DNA from: Pseudomonas weihenstephanensis
Lineage (GTDB): Bacteria; Pseudomonadota; Gammaproteobacteria; Pseudomonadales; Pseudomonadaceae
NCBI RefSeq assembly: GCF_001043055.1
Contig: NZ_JYLF01000011.1
Coordinates: 62,001-126,000 of the forward strand
Length of the DNA: 64,000 nucleotides
Direction of reading: 5' to 3'
In this document: positions 1 to 9,058 of the stretch, in pieces
Layout: each line of letters begins with the position of its first letter
Position numbering within the stretch: the stretch's first letter is position 1
Made by a program: the position numbers and the translations under genes
The notes under the pieces: generated by a model
Databases searched by the model: none
The model's input: only the letters and a program-made list of their open reading frames with translations
Told to the model about the DNA's origin: nothing

Positions 1-3000
1 CGTCTACCGCCAAGTGGTGGATCACCAGCAGCAGGCGTTGCGTGTGGTCGGGCATGTCAACCAGCAGCGCACGCAACAATGGCCCCTGTTGCAGATCGAG
101 GCTGCGCTGGGCGTGCTCGCACAAGGCGTTGAGTTCATCGGTGCCAGCCGCCGCTTTGTGCCACAGCAGGCTGTCGGCTGACAGGTCGGCATAGGCTTGC
201 TGCCAACGGCCATCGTGCTGCTCGAAACGCAGGCGCAGAGCATCGTGATGGCGCAACAGTTGGCGCAACGCCTGTTCCAGCGGCGCCGCCTCTAGCGGTT
301 GGCGCGGCTGCAACAGCAACGCCTGGTTCCAGTGATGAGGGGCGGGCATCGCCTGCTCGAAAAACCATTGCTGCACCGGGGCCAACGCCACGGCACCGTG
401 GGCGATGCCTTGGTCAATGGCGGTGTGCGTGCTCAGTTCGGCGACCCGCGCCAGGCTGCGAATGGTCTGGTGCTGGAACAGGTCACGCGGGCTGAAGGCG
501 ATACCGGCCTGACGCGCGCGGCTGACCACTTGAATCGAGATGATCGAATCGCCGCCAAGCGCGAAAAAGTTGTCGTCAACGCCAAGGGGCGAGACACCCA
601 GCACCGTCTGCCAAATGTCGGCCAGTCGTTGCTCCAGTTCAGTGGCGGGCGCGGTGTAATCCTGCTGCGCAGACGACAGGTCGGGGCGCGGCAGAGCGCG
701 GCGCTCCAGTTTGCCATTGGGCGAGAGTGGCAGTTGCTCCAGGCTGATCCAGTGGCCGGGCACCATGTATTCGGGCAATCCGCGCAGCAGATGCGCCGCC
801 AGCGCGGCCTGCCAGTCCCCTGCCGTGGCCGGGTCTTGGAGCACCACGTAAGCCACCAGCTGCTTGCCATCGAGCACCAGCGCCACGGCTTCGCGCACCG
901 CCGCGTGCTCAGCCAGACGCGCTTCGATTTCGCCCATTTCGATCCGCAGGCCGCGCAGCTTGACCTGATGGTCGAGGCGGCCCAGGTACTCAATCACCCC
1001 GTCCACCCGCTGGCGCACAAGGTCGCCGGTGCGGTACAGGCGTTCGCCCTGATTGAACGGGCATGGCACAAAACGCTCGGCGGTCAGACCCGGGCGGCGA
1101 TGATAATTGCGTGCCAGACCGGCACCGCCCAGGTACAGCTCGCCCGCCACCCCCAGTGCCACGGGGGACAGGTCAGCATCCAGCACCAGCGTGCGCAGGT
1201 TGGCGATGGGCAGGCCAATCGGCACACTGGCGGCGCCTTCATCGACACAGGTCCAGTGGGTCACGTCGATGGCGGCTTCGGTCGGGCCGTACAGGTTGTA
1301 CAGCTCGGTGCCCGGCAGTTTGGCGAACACCTGTTGTTGCGCGTCGACCGCCAGCGCCTCACCGCTGCACACGATGCGGCGCAGGCTGGTGCAGTGCTCA
1401 ACCCCGGTCTCGTGGATAAAGGCTTGCAGCATCGACGGCACGAAATGCACGGTGCTGACCTGATGCTGGCGCAGGGTCTCAATCAGGCGCAGCGGCTCGC
1501 GATGCTCGCCCGGTTGCGCCACTACCAGCCGCGCGCCGGTGAGCAACGGCCAAAAGAATTCCCACACCGACACGTCAAAACTGAACGGGGTTTTTTGCAG
1601 CACCGTGTCGTGCTCGTTCAAACCGTAGGCTTGCTGCATCCAGCATAGGCGGTTAACCAGTGCGGCATGGGTGTTGCCCGCGCCCTTGGGGCGACCGGTA
1701 GAACCTGAGGTGTAAATCACGTAGGCCAGGTGCCGGGCATCCTGCGCCAGGTTCAGGTTGCTGTCGTCATCGTCTTGCAGCGTCTCGACAGCCTGATCGA
1801 GAGCGATGACCTGAATACCCGCCACCGGCAAGTGGGTCAGCAGCGCTTGCTGCGTCAGCAACAACCCGATGCCGCTGTCCTCAATCATGTAACTCAGGCG
1901 TTCCTGCGGGTACTCCGGGTCCAACGGCACATACGCACCGCCGGCCTTGAGGATGGCCAGCAGGCCGACCACCATCTCGACCGAACGCTCAAGTGCAATG
2001 CCGACCAGCACATCCGGCCCCACCCCCTGTTCGCGCAAGCGGCGCGCCAACTGGTTGGCCCGCGCATTGAGTTGCGCATAGGTGAGGGACTGATTGCCAA
2101 ACACCAGGGCGGTGGCCTGCGGTGTGCGCAGCACTTGCGCTTCAATCAACGGGTGCAGGCACACATGGACGGGGTACACGGCGCCCGTGTTGTTCCAGTC
2201 GCGTACCTGGGTGTGCAGCTCGCTGGCATCCAGCATCGCCAGCTCGCCAATCCGGCAGTCGGCGTTGTCGACCAGGGCCCGCAGCAGATTGCCCCAGTGC
2301 CGCGCCATACGGCTGACGGTCGAGGCGTCGAACAGATCGTTGGCATAGGTCAGCGCAGCATTGAGGCGCCCGCCTTTTTCCCAGGTATCGAGGCTCAGGT
2401 CGAACTGCGTGGTGCGCCCTTCCCACTCGATCACGCCCAGCGCCAACCCCGAGGCGGTGCTGACTGTTTCTATGTCGGCCACCTGCGGCTGGTGGTTGTA
2501 CATCACTTGAAACAGCGGGTTATGGCTCAGGTTGCGTTCCAGCTTGAAGGCTTCAACCAACTGCTCGAACGGCAACTCCTGGTGCGCCTGTGCGCCGAGC
2601 GCGGTTTCCTTCACGGCGGCCAGCAAATCCGTCACGCGGGTTTGCGCATTCAGCTCGCTGCGCAGCACCTGCGTGTTCACAAAAAAGCCGATCAGCCCTT
2701 CGACTTCGCGGCGGTTGCGGTTGGCAATGGGCACGCCAACCCGCACGTCGGTCTGGCCGCTGTAGCGATGCAGCAAGATGTTGAACGCCGCCAGCAGCAA
2801 CATGAACAACGTGACATTGTGCCGTTGTGCCAGCGCGCGCAGTTGCTCGACCAGCGCCGGATCGACCGCAAACTCATGGCGCGTGCCGCGGTAGCTGGGC
2901 ATGGCCGGGCGCGGGTAATCGGTGGGCAATGCAATGACCGGGTGCTCGTCCCCGAGCTTGGCCTGCCAGTATTCGAGCTGGCGCGCCTGCTCCCCGGCTT

Positions 3001-3694
3001 CCAGCCAGCGGCGCTGCCACAATGCATAGTCACTGTATTGAATGGGCAGGTCGGGGAGCTGAGGCTGCTGGCCGCGCTCAAAGGCGTCGTAGCCCTGAAT
3101 GAACTCGTCAATCAGCACGTTCATGGACCAGCCATCAGACACGATGTGATGCAGGGTCAGCAGCAGGACGTGCTCGTCATCGCCCAGCTTGATCAGCTTG
3201 ATGCGCAACAGCGGGCCACTGGCCAGATCGAAGGGCAATAGTGATTGGCGCTGTGCCTCGCGAGCGATCGCCTGCTCACGCTCAAGGGCGGGCAATAGGG
3301 TGAAATCCATGTGTTCAACCACCAGCGGCTGACTCAGGGCCGCCTGCTCAAGGCTGTCATCTGCCTGTTGGTGAAACACCGTGCGCAGGGTCTCGTGACG
3401 CTGCACCACATGGGCGAAGGCCTGCTCCAGGGCCGCGATATTCAGGGCTCCGGTGAGGCGCACAGCACCTGGCAGGTTATAGGCACCGCTGTGCGGATCA
3501 AGCTGCCACAAAAACCACATGCGCCGCTGCGCATAAGACAGTGCATGGCGGTCGTCCTGCGCCACGTCTGCCGGAATCGGGAACTGCGAAAAGTCGATCC
3601 CTTCTGCGCGCAAGCCGTCGAGAAATAACCGGCGCTTTTCCAGCGGTAACTCGATGAACCGGCGGGCAAGTTTGAGGGACTTCTCAGCATTCAT
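1..3694 (-). CDS. Pyoverdine-type non-ribosomal peptide synthetase, N-terminal 1231 residues (partial, PvdI-like)
   Basis: Large multidomain enzyme that activates and couples one amino acid per module; the reading frame is open from an ATG at 3694 to the window edge with no net frameshift. Order seen: condensation domain (about 45-480) with HHIVSDG at residues 182-188; adenylation domain (about 500-960) with the YTSGSTGRPKG loop near 659; carrier domain with GGDS, phosphopantetheine serine 1050; then an epimerisation-type domain (from about 1075) cut off just after its HHLAVD motif. Binding-pocket residues read by alignment to GrsA give DVWHVSLIDK, the serine code (final K not checked), so the module should add D-serine. 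In PAO1, as I recall, pvdI lies next to fpvG and its first module is D-Ser; the fpv operon nearby supports a pyoverdine side-chain synthetase. The start is preceded by a GAAG Shine-Dalgarno-like stretch. The remaining modules lie outside the window. Confidence 0.9.
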   Translation of the reverse strand, partial: MNAEKSLKLARRFIELPLEKRRLFLDGLRAEGIDFSQFPIPADVAQDDRHALSYAQRRMWFLWQLDPHSGAYNLPGAVRLTGALNIAALEQAFAHVVQRHETLRTVFHQQADDSLEQAALSQPLVVEHMDFTLLPALEREQAIAREAQRQSLLPFDLASGPLLRIKLIKLGDDEHVLLLTLHHIVSDGWSMNVLIDEFIQGYDAFERGQQPQLPDLPIQYSDYALWQRRWLEAGEQARQLEYWQAKLGDEHPVIALPTDYPRPAMPSYRGTRHEFAVDPALVEQLRALAQRHNVTLFMLLLAAFNILLHRYSGQTDVRVGVPIANRNRREVEGLIGFFVNTQVLRSELNAQTRVTDLLAAVKETALGAQAHQELPFEQLVEAFKLERNLSHNPLFQVMYNHQPQVADIETVSTASGLALGVIEWEGRTTQFDLSLDTWEKGGRLNAALTYANDLFDASTVSRMARHWGNLLRALVDNADCRIGELAMLDASELHTQVRDWNNTGAVYPVHVCLHPLIEAQVLRTPQATALVFGNQSLTYAQLNARANQLARRLREQGVGPDVLVGIALERSVEMVVGLLAILKAGGAYVPLDPEYPQERLSYMIEDSGIGLLLTQQALLTHLPVAGIQVIALDQAVETLQDDDDSNLNLAQDARHLAYVIYTSGSTGRPKGAGNTHAALVNRLCWMQQAYGLNEHDTVLQKTPFSFDVSVWEFFWPLLTGARLVVAQPGEHREPLRLIETLRQHQVSTVHFVPSMLQAFIHETGVEHCTSLRRIVCSGEALAVDAQQQVFAKLPGTELYNLYGPTEAAIDVTHWTCVDEGAASVPIGLPIANLRTLVLDADLSPVALGVAGELYLGGAGLARNYHRRPGLTAERFVPCPFNQGERLYRTGDLVRQRVDGVIEYLGRLDHQVKLRGLRIEMGEIEARLAEHAAVREAVALVLDGKQLVAYVVLQDPATAGDWQAALAAHLLRGLPEYMVPGHWISLEQLPLSPNGKLERRALPRPDLSSAQQDYTAPATELEQRLADIWQTVLGVSPLGVDDNFFALGGDSIISIQVVSRARQAGIAFSPRDLFQHQTIRSLARVAELSTHTAIDQGIAHGAVALAPVQQWFFEQAMPAPHHWNQALLLQPRQPLEAAPLEQALRQLLRHHDALRLRFEQHDGRWQQAYADLSADSLLWHKAAAGTDELNALCEHAQRSLDLQQGPLLRALLVDMPDHTQRLLLVIHHLAVD

Positions 3695-3749
3695 CTGGCT
3701 TCTTCCGTACGTATTGGCTATCGAGCGTTGGCTCGGCTATCACTACGGA

Positions 3750-3774
3750 ACGGATGAACAGCGCGAAAAATTAA
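3750..3774 (-). promoter_or_regulatory. Candidate PvdS (iron-starvation sigma) promoter for the NRPS
   Basis: On the minus strand TAATT, 16 bases, then CGT (consensus TAAAT-N16-CGT), with the CGT about 56 bases upstream of the NRPS start. One mismatch in the -35 element. The spacing is exact, and the promoter expected for pyoverdine synthetases is of this class. Confidence 0.5.
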
Positions 3775-3801
3775 CGCGCTGAGCCCGTGCACCAGCGGTC
3801 T

Positions 3802-3825
3802 TAAATTGAAGCGCCCCGGCAACGT
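3802..3825 (+). promoter_or_regulatory. Perfect iron-starvation (PvdS) box for the siderophore-interacting protein gene
   Basis: TAAAT at 3802-3806, exactly 16 bases, then CGT at 3823-3825. This is the full published PvdS consensus. It points right, and the gene start at 3850 lies 25 bases beyond the CGT, leaving a short leader. Confidence 0.75.
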
Positions 3826-3849
3826 TATAGAGAACGACTCCTGTTTAAC

Positions 3850-4812
3850 ATGGTGCTGTTTATGTCTGTCGCCGCCACGCTGGTGCAAACCCTGCGCAAA
3901 CGCCTGAGCAAACCCAGCGGTTATGAACTGTTCGATATCCAGCTCAAGCAACGCGTTGCCTTGAGCCCCTCACTGCTGCGCTGTGTGTTCAGCGGCAAAG
4001 ACGTGGCCCTGATGCGCACGCTCGCGCCAGACCAGCGGGTCAAACTGTTCTTTCCGGCTGCCGATGGCAGCGCCCCCGATCTGCCCAAAACCGGCGACTG
4101 GCAGGCTGCGCGCCGCGCCATGAGCGCCAACCAAACACCGCCCATGCGCACTTACACCCTGCGCAACCTGCGCCCCGAAGCAAACGAGCTGGACATCGAC
4201 TTTGTGCTGCACGGCGAAACAGGGCCTGCCTCGCGTTGGGCCGCACGCAGTGTGCCGGGCGACGGGCTACAAATCGTCGCGCCCAATGCCACGTACCGCA
4301 GCGACCCCGGCGGCTACGAATGGCAACCGCCTGAAGGCGTGCGTCAGGTGCTGCTGATTGGCGACGAAACCGCCTTGCCTGCCATCGCCGGTATTCTCGA
4401 ACAACTCACCGAGCACCCGGATGCACCGCACGTACAGGCCTTTATTGAAGTGCCTGAAGAGTCAGATTGCCTGGCGCTGCTGTGCGGCTTGAACGCCAAG
4501 GTGCACTGGTTGCCCCGTGCCAGCCTGGGCAAGCAACATGGCGAAGGCATGACCCTGGCCGCCCGCGAACTGGCGCGTTTGCCGCCGGTGCGCGGCAATT
4601 TGGACAGCACATCGCCCATTGAAGAACTGGACCTGAACACACAGCGCCCATGGGAACGGGCCAGTGCCAAACGGGGCGATTTTTATGCGTGGGTCGCGGG
4701 GGAATCGGCTGCGGTCATGGCCATTCGCAGGTTCTTGATCAACGAACAAGGCCTGGAGCGCCAGCAACTGACGCTCATGGGTTATTGGAAATTGGGGCGG
4801 TCGCTGGAGTAA
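3850..4812 (+). CDS. Siderophore-interacting flavoprotein (SIP family)
   Basis: Cytoplasmic FAD-binding reductase of the ViuB/SIP family (about 320 residues), expected to reduce ferric siderophores and release iron. The N-terminal half is the FAD-binding domain with the family RxYT motif (MRTYTLR, near residues 98-104); the C-terminal half begins near GDETALPAI (171-179) and ends in LMGYWKLGRSLE, typical of SIP proteins. It is divergent from the NRPS and has its own PvdS box, so it should be induced by iron starvation. Starts at 3850 and 3862 are both possible; neither has a strong ribosome-binding site. Classical pyoverdine reduction is periplasmic through FpvG, so this protein may serve another siderophore or a second step (inference). 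Confidence 0.9.
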   Translation: MVLFMSVAATLVQTLRKRLSKPSGYELFDIQLKQRVALSPSLLRCVFSGKDVALMRTLAPDQRVKLFFPAADGSAPDLPKTGDWQAARRAMSANQTPPMRTYTLRNLRPEANELDIDFVLHGETGPASRWAARSVPGDGLQIVAPNATYRSDPGGYEWQPPEGVRQVLLIGDETALPAIAGILEQLTEHPDAPHVQAFIEVPEESDCLALLCGLNAKVHWLPRASLGKQHGEGMTLAARELARLPPVRGNLDSTSPIEELDLNTQRPWERASAKRGDFYAWVAGESAAVMAIRRFLINEQGLERQQLTLMGYWKLGRSLE

Positions 4813-4839
4813 GGCACACCCGTGCGTGCATGCGATTGT

Positions 4840-5688
4840 TCAAACCACTTTGCGAGGGTTCAAAACAGCCTTGTTATGCGGCGCAGGCAAAGGGCACTTA
4901 CCCTGCGCGGCCTGCTGTTTCAACGATTTAAAGACAGCCTGCACCTCAGGTTGATTCAACGCGCCCGGGTCATACACCGCCGTATTTGATCGAACAAAGA
5001 CCAGTTCATTGCACGGCATGAAGTAAATGATGATCGACTTGTCTGCCACGTTCTCAGCACTGGCCAGAAGGGTTTCTTTTATTTTTATTGTATTTCTATA
5101 GTTGACCCCATTACGCGCTTGATACACCGGCCCTACTTTGTGAAAGCTCATGGCTTTGCCCGAACTGCGCGGATCAGCCGCAAACAATTGCGCCGGATTA
5201 ATCGTCCCCGCGACGGGTTCAACACCGCTCTTGGGGTCGGGTGCTGCTACAGCTTTTGCAATAAGGGCTCTCTCTAATCTGAAGGGCGCGTTTTCAATAA
5301 AATCCGTATTGCCGGTCGGCGCCGAATAAGGAGGCCAAGCCATGTAATCGAAGTCGCTGGCACCGGTTAAATTTATGCTGTAAAGCGGTGCCGAATAGCC
5401 CACCGGAGGGGGCATGTACACCACCGCCGGCTTACTTTTTTGATAGGCATCGTAAGGGTATAAAACAATATCCACTCCCAGATCCACTGGCATGGAGACT
5501 ATTGCCATCAGTGGCACTAAACCTAAGCTAACTACCCAAAATAAAGGCTCACTAACTATTTTTATATCTTCGTTAACACCATCAAACGTGCCTGTTCGTT
5601 GACTTAATATCGTCCCACACCCTGACAGCAGCGTAAGACACACACCCAAGACAACTGCCGGTAATATTTTTGTGCGTGCGGCGTCCAT
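4840..5688 (-). CDS. Lipoprotein with YceK/YidQ-like (DUF1375-type) N-terminus
   Basis: 282 residues starting with a lipoprotein signal ending in the lipobox LSGC, so the mature protein should be anchored to a membrane by an acylated cysteine. The next stretch (GTILSQRTGTF and a hydrophobic segment ending in DIVLYPYDAYQKSK) resembles the small YceK/YidQ lipoproteins, whose function is unknown. The C-terminal 160 residues, with the motif IIYFMPCNELVFVRSN, are not familiar to me. It converges on the SIP gene with a 27-base gap. Base composition is more AT-rich than the flanking pyoverdine genes, which fits a later insertion. Confidence 0.65.
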   Translation of the reverse strand: MDAARTKILPAVVLGVCLTLLSGCGTILSQRTGTFDGVNEDIKIVSEPLFWVVSLGLVPLMAIVSMPVDLGVDIVLYPYDAYQKSKPAVVYMPPPVGYSAPLYSINLTGASDFDYMAWPPYSAPTGNTDFIENAPFRLERALIAKAVAAPDPKSGVEPVAGTINPAQLFAADPRSSGKAMSFHKVGPVYQARNGVNYRNTIKIKETLLASAENVADKSIIIYFMPCNELVFVRSNTAVYDPGALNQPEVQAVFKSLKQQAAQGKCPLPAPHNKAVLNPRKVV

Positions 5689-5855
5689 TGCGACCTCTTA
5701 GTCCATTTTTTCAGGGACGCTTTTAACCGATCACGCGGCATAAAGCTATCAACGTGCCTCGCGGGATGATTCATCTTAGGTCTTGGAATATGCCCCTGAA
5801 TGCCTGCCCATTTAACGCCACCTTGCGAGGTAAAACAGCCCTGTTTGAACCTGAA

Positions 5856-6626
5856 CTAAAACCCGTTCATATAAGCGCGATAGATCAGCATCGCACCGCT
5901 GGCCAATAGGATCACATTCACTACCCGTATGAAGGTTTCACGCGACACTCTGAGCGTAATGTGGTTGCCCGCCCAAAGCCCCACGATCAAGGCCGGTAAT
6001 AAATAGAGCGCCATCACCCACAATGAAAGATCGGTGTAGGTGCCCGCCAGGGTTAACATCGTCAGCCGTACCAAGGTACTGATACCGATCAAGGTACTTT
6101 GTGTGGCACCGGCTTTTTCTTTGGTCTGTAGACGACCATTTAAATAAATGGCGTACAAAAATCCGCCACTGCCAAACAACGCGCCCGCTAATCCGCCACT
6201 GACCCCCAAGGGCATTGCCCATGCAGTCGGTAATCCCGTCTTTGGTCGCGGCGTGAATAACGCATAGACGGCATACAACGTGACAAAACAGCCCATCATC
6301 AACAGCAGTGCATCCGCCTGAGTGCTCAGCAGTATTACGATGCCCGCCACACTGCCGAGCGCCATAAAGGGCACTAACCTGAACAACTCTGCATGCACCA
6401 CATTTTTATATGAGCGCGCCAATCGGCCAAAAGCCGCCACACAGTCCAATAACACCAACAAGGGAATGACTTGCGACAGCGGCATGTAATGAAGCAGCAC
6501 AGGTCCGGCCACCAGCGCCGTTCCAAACCCCGCAATACCAAAAATGACATACGCCACACTGACTGTCGCAAAGATGATTAAAAACTGTGCCTGCGCATAC
6601 GGGGTATGAAGAATAAAATCGAGCAT
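5856..6626 (-). CDS. TSUP (TauE/SafE) family membrane exporter
   Basis: 256-residue polytopic inner-membrane protein made of two similar halves, with glycine-rich helices such as FGIAGFGTALVAGP near residue 30 and GVSGGLAGALFGSGGFLYAIYL near 145-165, the two repeats that define the TauE/SafE (sulfite/organic anion exporter) family. Substrate cannot be told from sequence; relatives move sulfite, sulfoacetate or related anions. It is divergent from a LysR regulator with a 100-base intergenic region, so that regulator is the obvious candidate controller. Confidence 0.85.
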   Translation of the reverse strand: MLDFILHTPYAQAQFLIIFATVSVAYVIFGIAGFGTALVAGPVLLHYMPLSQVIPLLVLLDCVAAFGRLARSYKNVVHAELFRLVPFMALGSVAGIVILLSTQADALLLMMGCFVTLYAVYALFTPRPKTGLPTAWAMPLGVSGGLAGALFGSGGFLYAIYLNGRLQTKEKAGATQSTLIGISTLVRLTMLTLAGTYTDLSLWVMALYLLPALIVGLWAGNHITLRVSRETFIRVVNVILLASGAMLIYRAYMNGF

Positions 6627-6647
6627 TGCCAGAACTTCCCAGGTATT

Positions 6648-6710
6648 TGAGATAGCCTACCCAACCCTGAAAAGCTCGACTAATATCAAAAAAACAAGCC
6701 ACCTATCTCA
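6648..6710. promoter_or_regulatory. Inverted repeat in the TSUP/LysR divergent promoter
   Basis: TGAGATAG at 6648-6655 and its reverse complement CTATCTCA at 6703-6710 flank the divergent intergenic region. Eight-base perfect arms 47 bases apart could be two LysR-dimer half-sites, but the spacing is wider than a single LysR T-N11-A site. Tentative. Confidence 0.3.
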
Positions 6711-6726
6711 TTTCGGCATAGCTCTT

Positions 6727-7635
6727 ATGATTTCGATGAAACAGTTACGCTATTTTGTAGCCATCGCAGAAAACGGCAGTTTCATGGCAGCGGCACAAAC
6801 GCTGTTTATTGCTCAATCGGCACTCAGCCGGCAAATCCAGGCATTAGAAAAACACTTGGGCATTCTGTTATTTGAGCGCACCGCGCGCCAACCGGAGCTG
6901 ACCCACGCCGGTTTAGCCTTCTTACCCAGAGCCAAAGCTATTTTGATTGACGTTGAAAGTGCCAGCCGCCTGGCCACCTCAATAGGTCTGGGGCAAAGCG
7001 GCACACTCCGCTTGGGCCACGCCAGCACCGTGCCACTGATCGGCAGGTTAAAAGAGGTCATGGGGCTGTACCTGGAAACATCCCCTGATGTCTGCATTGA
7101 AGTGTCAGAAGAATCCTCAGAAACACAACTATTGAACCTGGTGGAGGGCCGTACCGATGTGGGCTTGCTCCGACTCCCGGTGCTGCATCAATTGAATGAC
7201 ATCACGCTTGTCCCGCTCTTTACCGAGAACGTGGTGGTGGCCGTGAGCCCCAGTCACCCGCTGGCCTCCCGGCAGCGCATGACACTGGTCGAGTTGCAGG
7301 ACGAACACTTTGTAACGATCACCCACGCCAAACGTGGCGGCCTGAGTTCCCTTTCTTACGATCTGTGCGCGCGCGCCGGGTTTTCGCCAAAATCAGCGCA
7401 GGTTTATTCACTCAAAAGTACGCAGTCGATGCTGATTCAGGCCGGATTCGGGATCGCATTGCTGCCTGCCTCCACAGTGCGGGCGTGGTCTTTGCACGGC
7501 ATTGAGTTGGCTGATGACGGCTGTGAGAGCACTGTCGCGCTGGCGTATCGCGAACGCGGCCCATCTTTGGTGACGGCCTTCGTCAAACACTTCCAGCATG
7601 TCTGTGCTGAACATCAAGTGCCCGTCCACGGCTAA
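6727..7635 (+). CDS. LysR-type transcriptional regulator
   Basis: 302 residues. The N-terminal winged HTH is clear (residues 4-62: KQLRYFVAIAENGSF, then AQSALSRQIQALE and FERTARQPELT), followed by a LysR substrate-binding domain that ends with the usual AYRERG segment. It belongs to the group with a CynR/CatM-like effector domain. Divergent from the TSUP exporter gene, so it probably senses that transporter's substrate and activates the exporter; a role for the downstream fpv genes is less likely because a separate promoter candidate precedes them. Confidence 0.88.
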   Translation: MISMKQLRYFVAIAENGSFMAAAQTLFIAQSALSRQIQALEKHLGILLFERTARQPELTHAGLAFLPRAKAILIDVESASRLATSIGLGQSGTLRLGHASTVPLIGRLKEVMGLYLETSPDVCIEVSEESSETQLLNLVEGRTDVGLLRLPVLHQLNDITLVPLFTENVVVAVSPSHPLASRQRMTLVELQDEHFVTITHAKRGGLSSLSYDLCARAGFSPKSAQVYSLKSTQSMLIQAGFGIALLPASTVRAWSLHGIELADDGCESTVALAYRERGPSLVTAFVKHFQHVCAEHQVPVHG

Positions 7636-7756
7636 TTTTCCATTCCCTCATTCGTTACCAGTGATAGCCCTTCATTTTCCGGCCAGCAAAGGCCGCCGGG
7701 CGCTGATGTTTCTGCGCCCCAGACGCCCGTAGAAACAATTCTTTACATCTCAAGGT

Positions 7757-7780
7757 TAGGGTTTTGCCTTTCTCATCCGT
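7757..7780 (+). promoter_or_regulatory. Weak candidate PvdS-type promoter for the fpv operon
   Basis: TAGGG, 16 bases, CGT, ending 70 bases before the preferred fpvG start. The -10 CGT and the preceding TCATC are identical to the NRPS promoter candidate at the same spacing, but the -35 element matches the consensus poorly (two of five). Confidence 0.3.
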
Positions 7781-7849
7781 CCTACATGGATAAGCAATCG
7801 CTTCTCAATGGCGATTAACACCCGCTCAACCGCGAGTTTGCCGTTTCCC

Positions 7850-9058
7850 ATGTCCAAAAAGTCCCGCTCCAAGCTCTGGTTTCTGGTTCACAGTTGGCTC
7901 ACCCTGCCGATCTGGTTCTTTGTGCTGATTGTGTGCGTCACCGGCACCCTGGCAGTGGTCAGCCAGGAGATTGTGTGGCTCGCCACCCCTGAAGCCCGCG
8001 CCAGCCAACCCTCGGACGACGCACCGTTGCTCACCTATGAGCAAGTGCTCAACGCCATTCATCAGGCAGAACCCAAGCTTGCCGTGCAGTCGATCAGCCG
8101 ACCGGACGAATCGCATTTCGCGCTGGTGGCCGATGTGGTGTACCCGGACGGGCGTTCACCGTCGCTCTATATCAACCCGTACACCGGGGCGATTCAGGGC
8201 GAGAGCCCCACTTTCGACTTCAAGGCCTTTACCCGCGCCCTGCACGGTTGGTGGCTGGTGCCGTTCACCAACGGCTACAGCTGGGGCTGGTATTTGGTGT
8301 CCTTCCTCGGCTTGCCGCTGCTGGCCTCGTTGGTCACGGGGCTGGTGGTGTACAAAAAATTCTGGAAAGGCTTCTTCAAGCCCAACCTGCGCTTCAAGCA
8401 CGGCGCACGGATTTTCTGGGGCGACTTTCATCGCCTGTGCGGCATCTGGTCCATCTGGTTTATCGCGGTGATCTCCATCAGCGGCCTGTGGTTTCTGATC
8501 CAGGCGTTCATGTTCGATAACCAGATTTCCATTTCCACGGAAGGCAACCCGCCGGTGGTGGCGCGTCAGGATGTCCCGATCATGCCAGACGGCAAACCGG
8601 CCCCGCAGATCAGCCTGGACAAGGCCGTGGCCATTGCTGCAGAGAAAATCCCAGGGCTTGAAGCCAGCTTCATCAGTTTGCCCAGCAATGCCTTCGGCCA
8701 CATCGAAGTCGGTGGGCCGGGCTGGTATCCCCTGCTGTTCCAGACCGCCGACATCAACCCGTATAACGGCCTGATCGAAGGCTCACGGATGATCGCCGAC
8801 CGCTCCGGCCTGGAGCTGGTCACAGAGTCCATGCGCCCTTTGCACACCGGTGACTTCGGCGGCCTGTGGGTCAAGCTGATCTGGTTCTTCTTCGGCCTGA
8901 TCCTGAGCATGATGGTGTTGAGCGGGCTATTGATCTGGACCAAACGCACCGCGCTGGCCACCGCCAATGCGCTCAAGCGCAGCCATAAGCCCGCACGCTC
9001 AGTACCCGCCCAAGCGGCCACCGCCCGCACTGACGCCACCTCGGAGGCCAACGCATGA
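7850..9058 (+). CDS. fpvG: PepSY-domain inner-membrane ferri-pyoverdine reductase FpvG
   Basis: 402 residues of the PepSY-associated TM (PiuB/DUF3526-like reductase) type. Four hydrophobic segments are visible: residues about 10-32, 150-172, 198-222 and 340-366, with large periplasmic loops. Histidines in RALHGWW, GDFHRLCG and LHTGDFGG are candidate haem or metal ligands. In P. aeruginosa FpvG is the enzyme that reduces Fe(III) in pyoverdine in the periplasm, freeing iron and recycling the siderophore. First of eight co-directional genes, overlapping fpvH by 4 bases. The start MSKKSRSKLW (7850) matches the homologue as I remember it; an in-frame ATG at 7808 would add 14 residues. Confidence 0.9.
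   Translation: MSKKSRSKLWFLVHSWLTLPIWFFVLIVCVTGTLAVVSQEIVWLATPEARASQPSDDAPLLTYEQVLNAIHQAEPKLAVQSISRPDESHFALVADVVYPDGRSPSLYINPYTGAIQGESPTFDFKAFTRALHGWWLVPFTNGYSWGWYLVSFLGLPLLASLVTGLVVYKKFWKGFFKPNLRFKHGARIFWGDFHRLCGIWSIWFIAVISISGLWFLIQAFMFDNQISISTEGNPPVVARQDVPIMPDGKPAPQISLDKAVAIAAEKIPGLEASFISLPSNAFGHIEVGGPGWYPLLFQTADINPYNGLIEGSRMIADRSGLELVTESMRPLHTGDFGGLWVKLIWFFFGLILSMMVLSGLLIWTKRTALATANALKRSHKPARSVPAQAATARTDATSEANA

Noticed and set aside
299..3241. Long open frames on the plus strand opposite the NRPS
   Set aside because: They are high-GC antisense shadows; the minus strand encodes an unbroken NRPS with all catalytic motifs.
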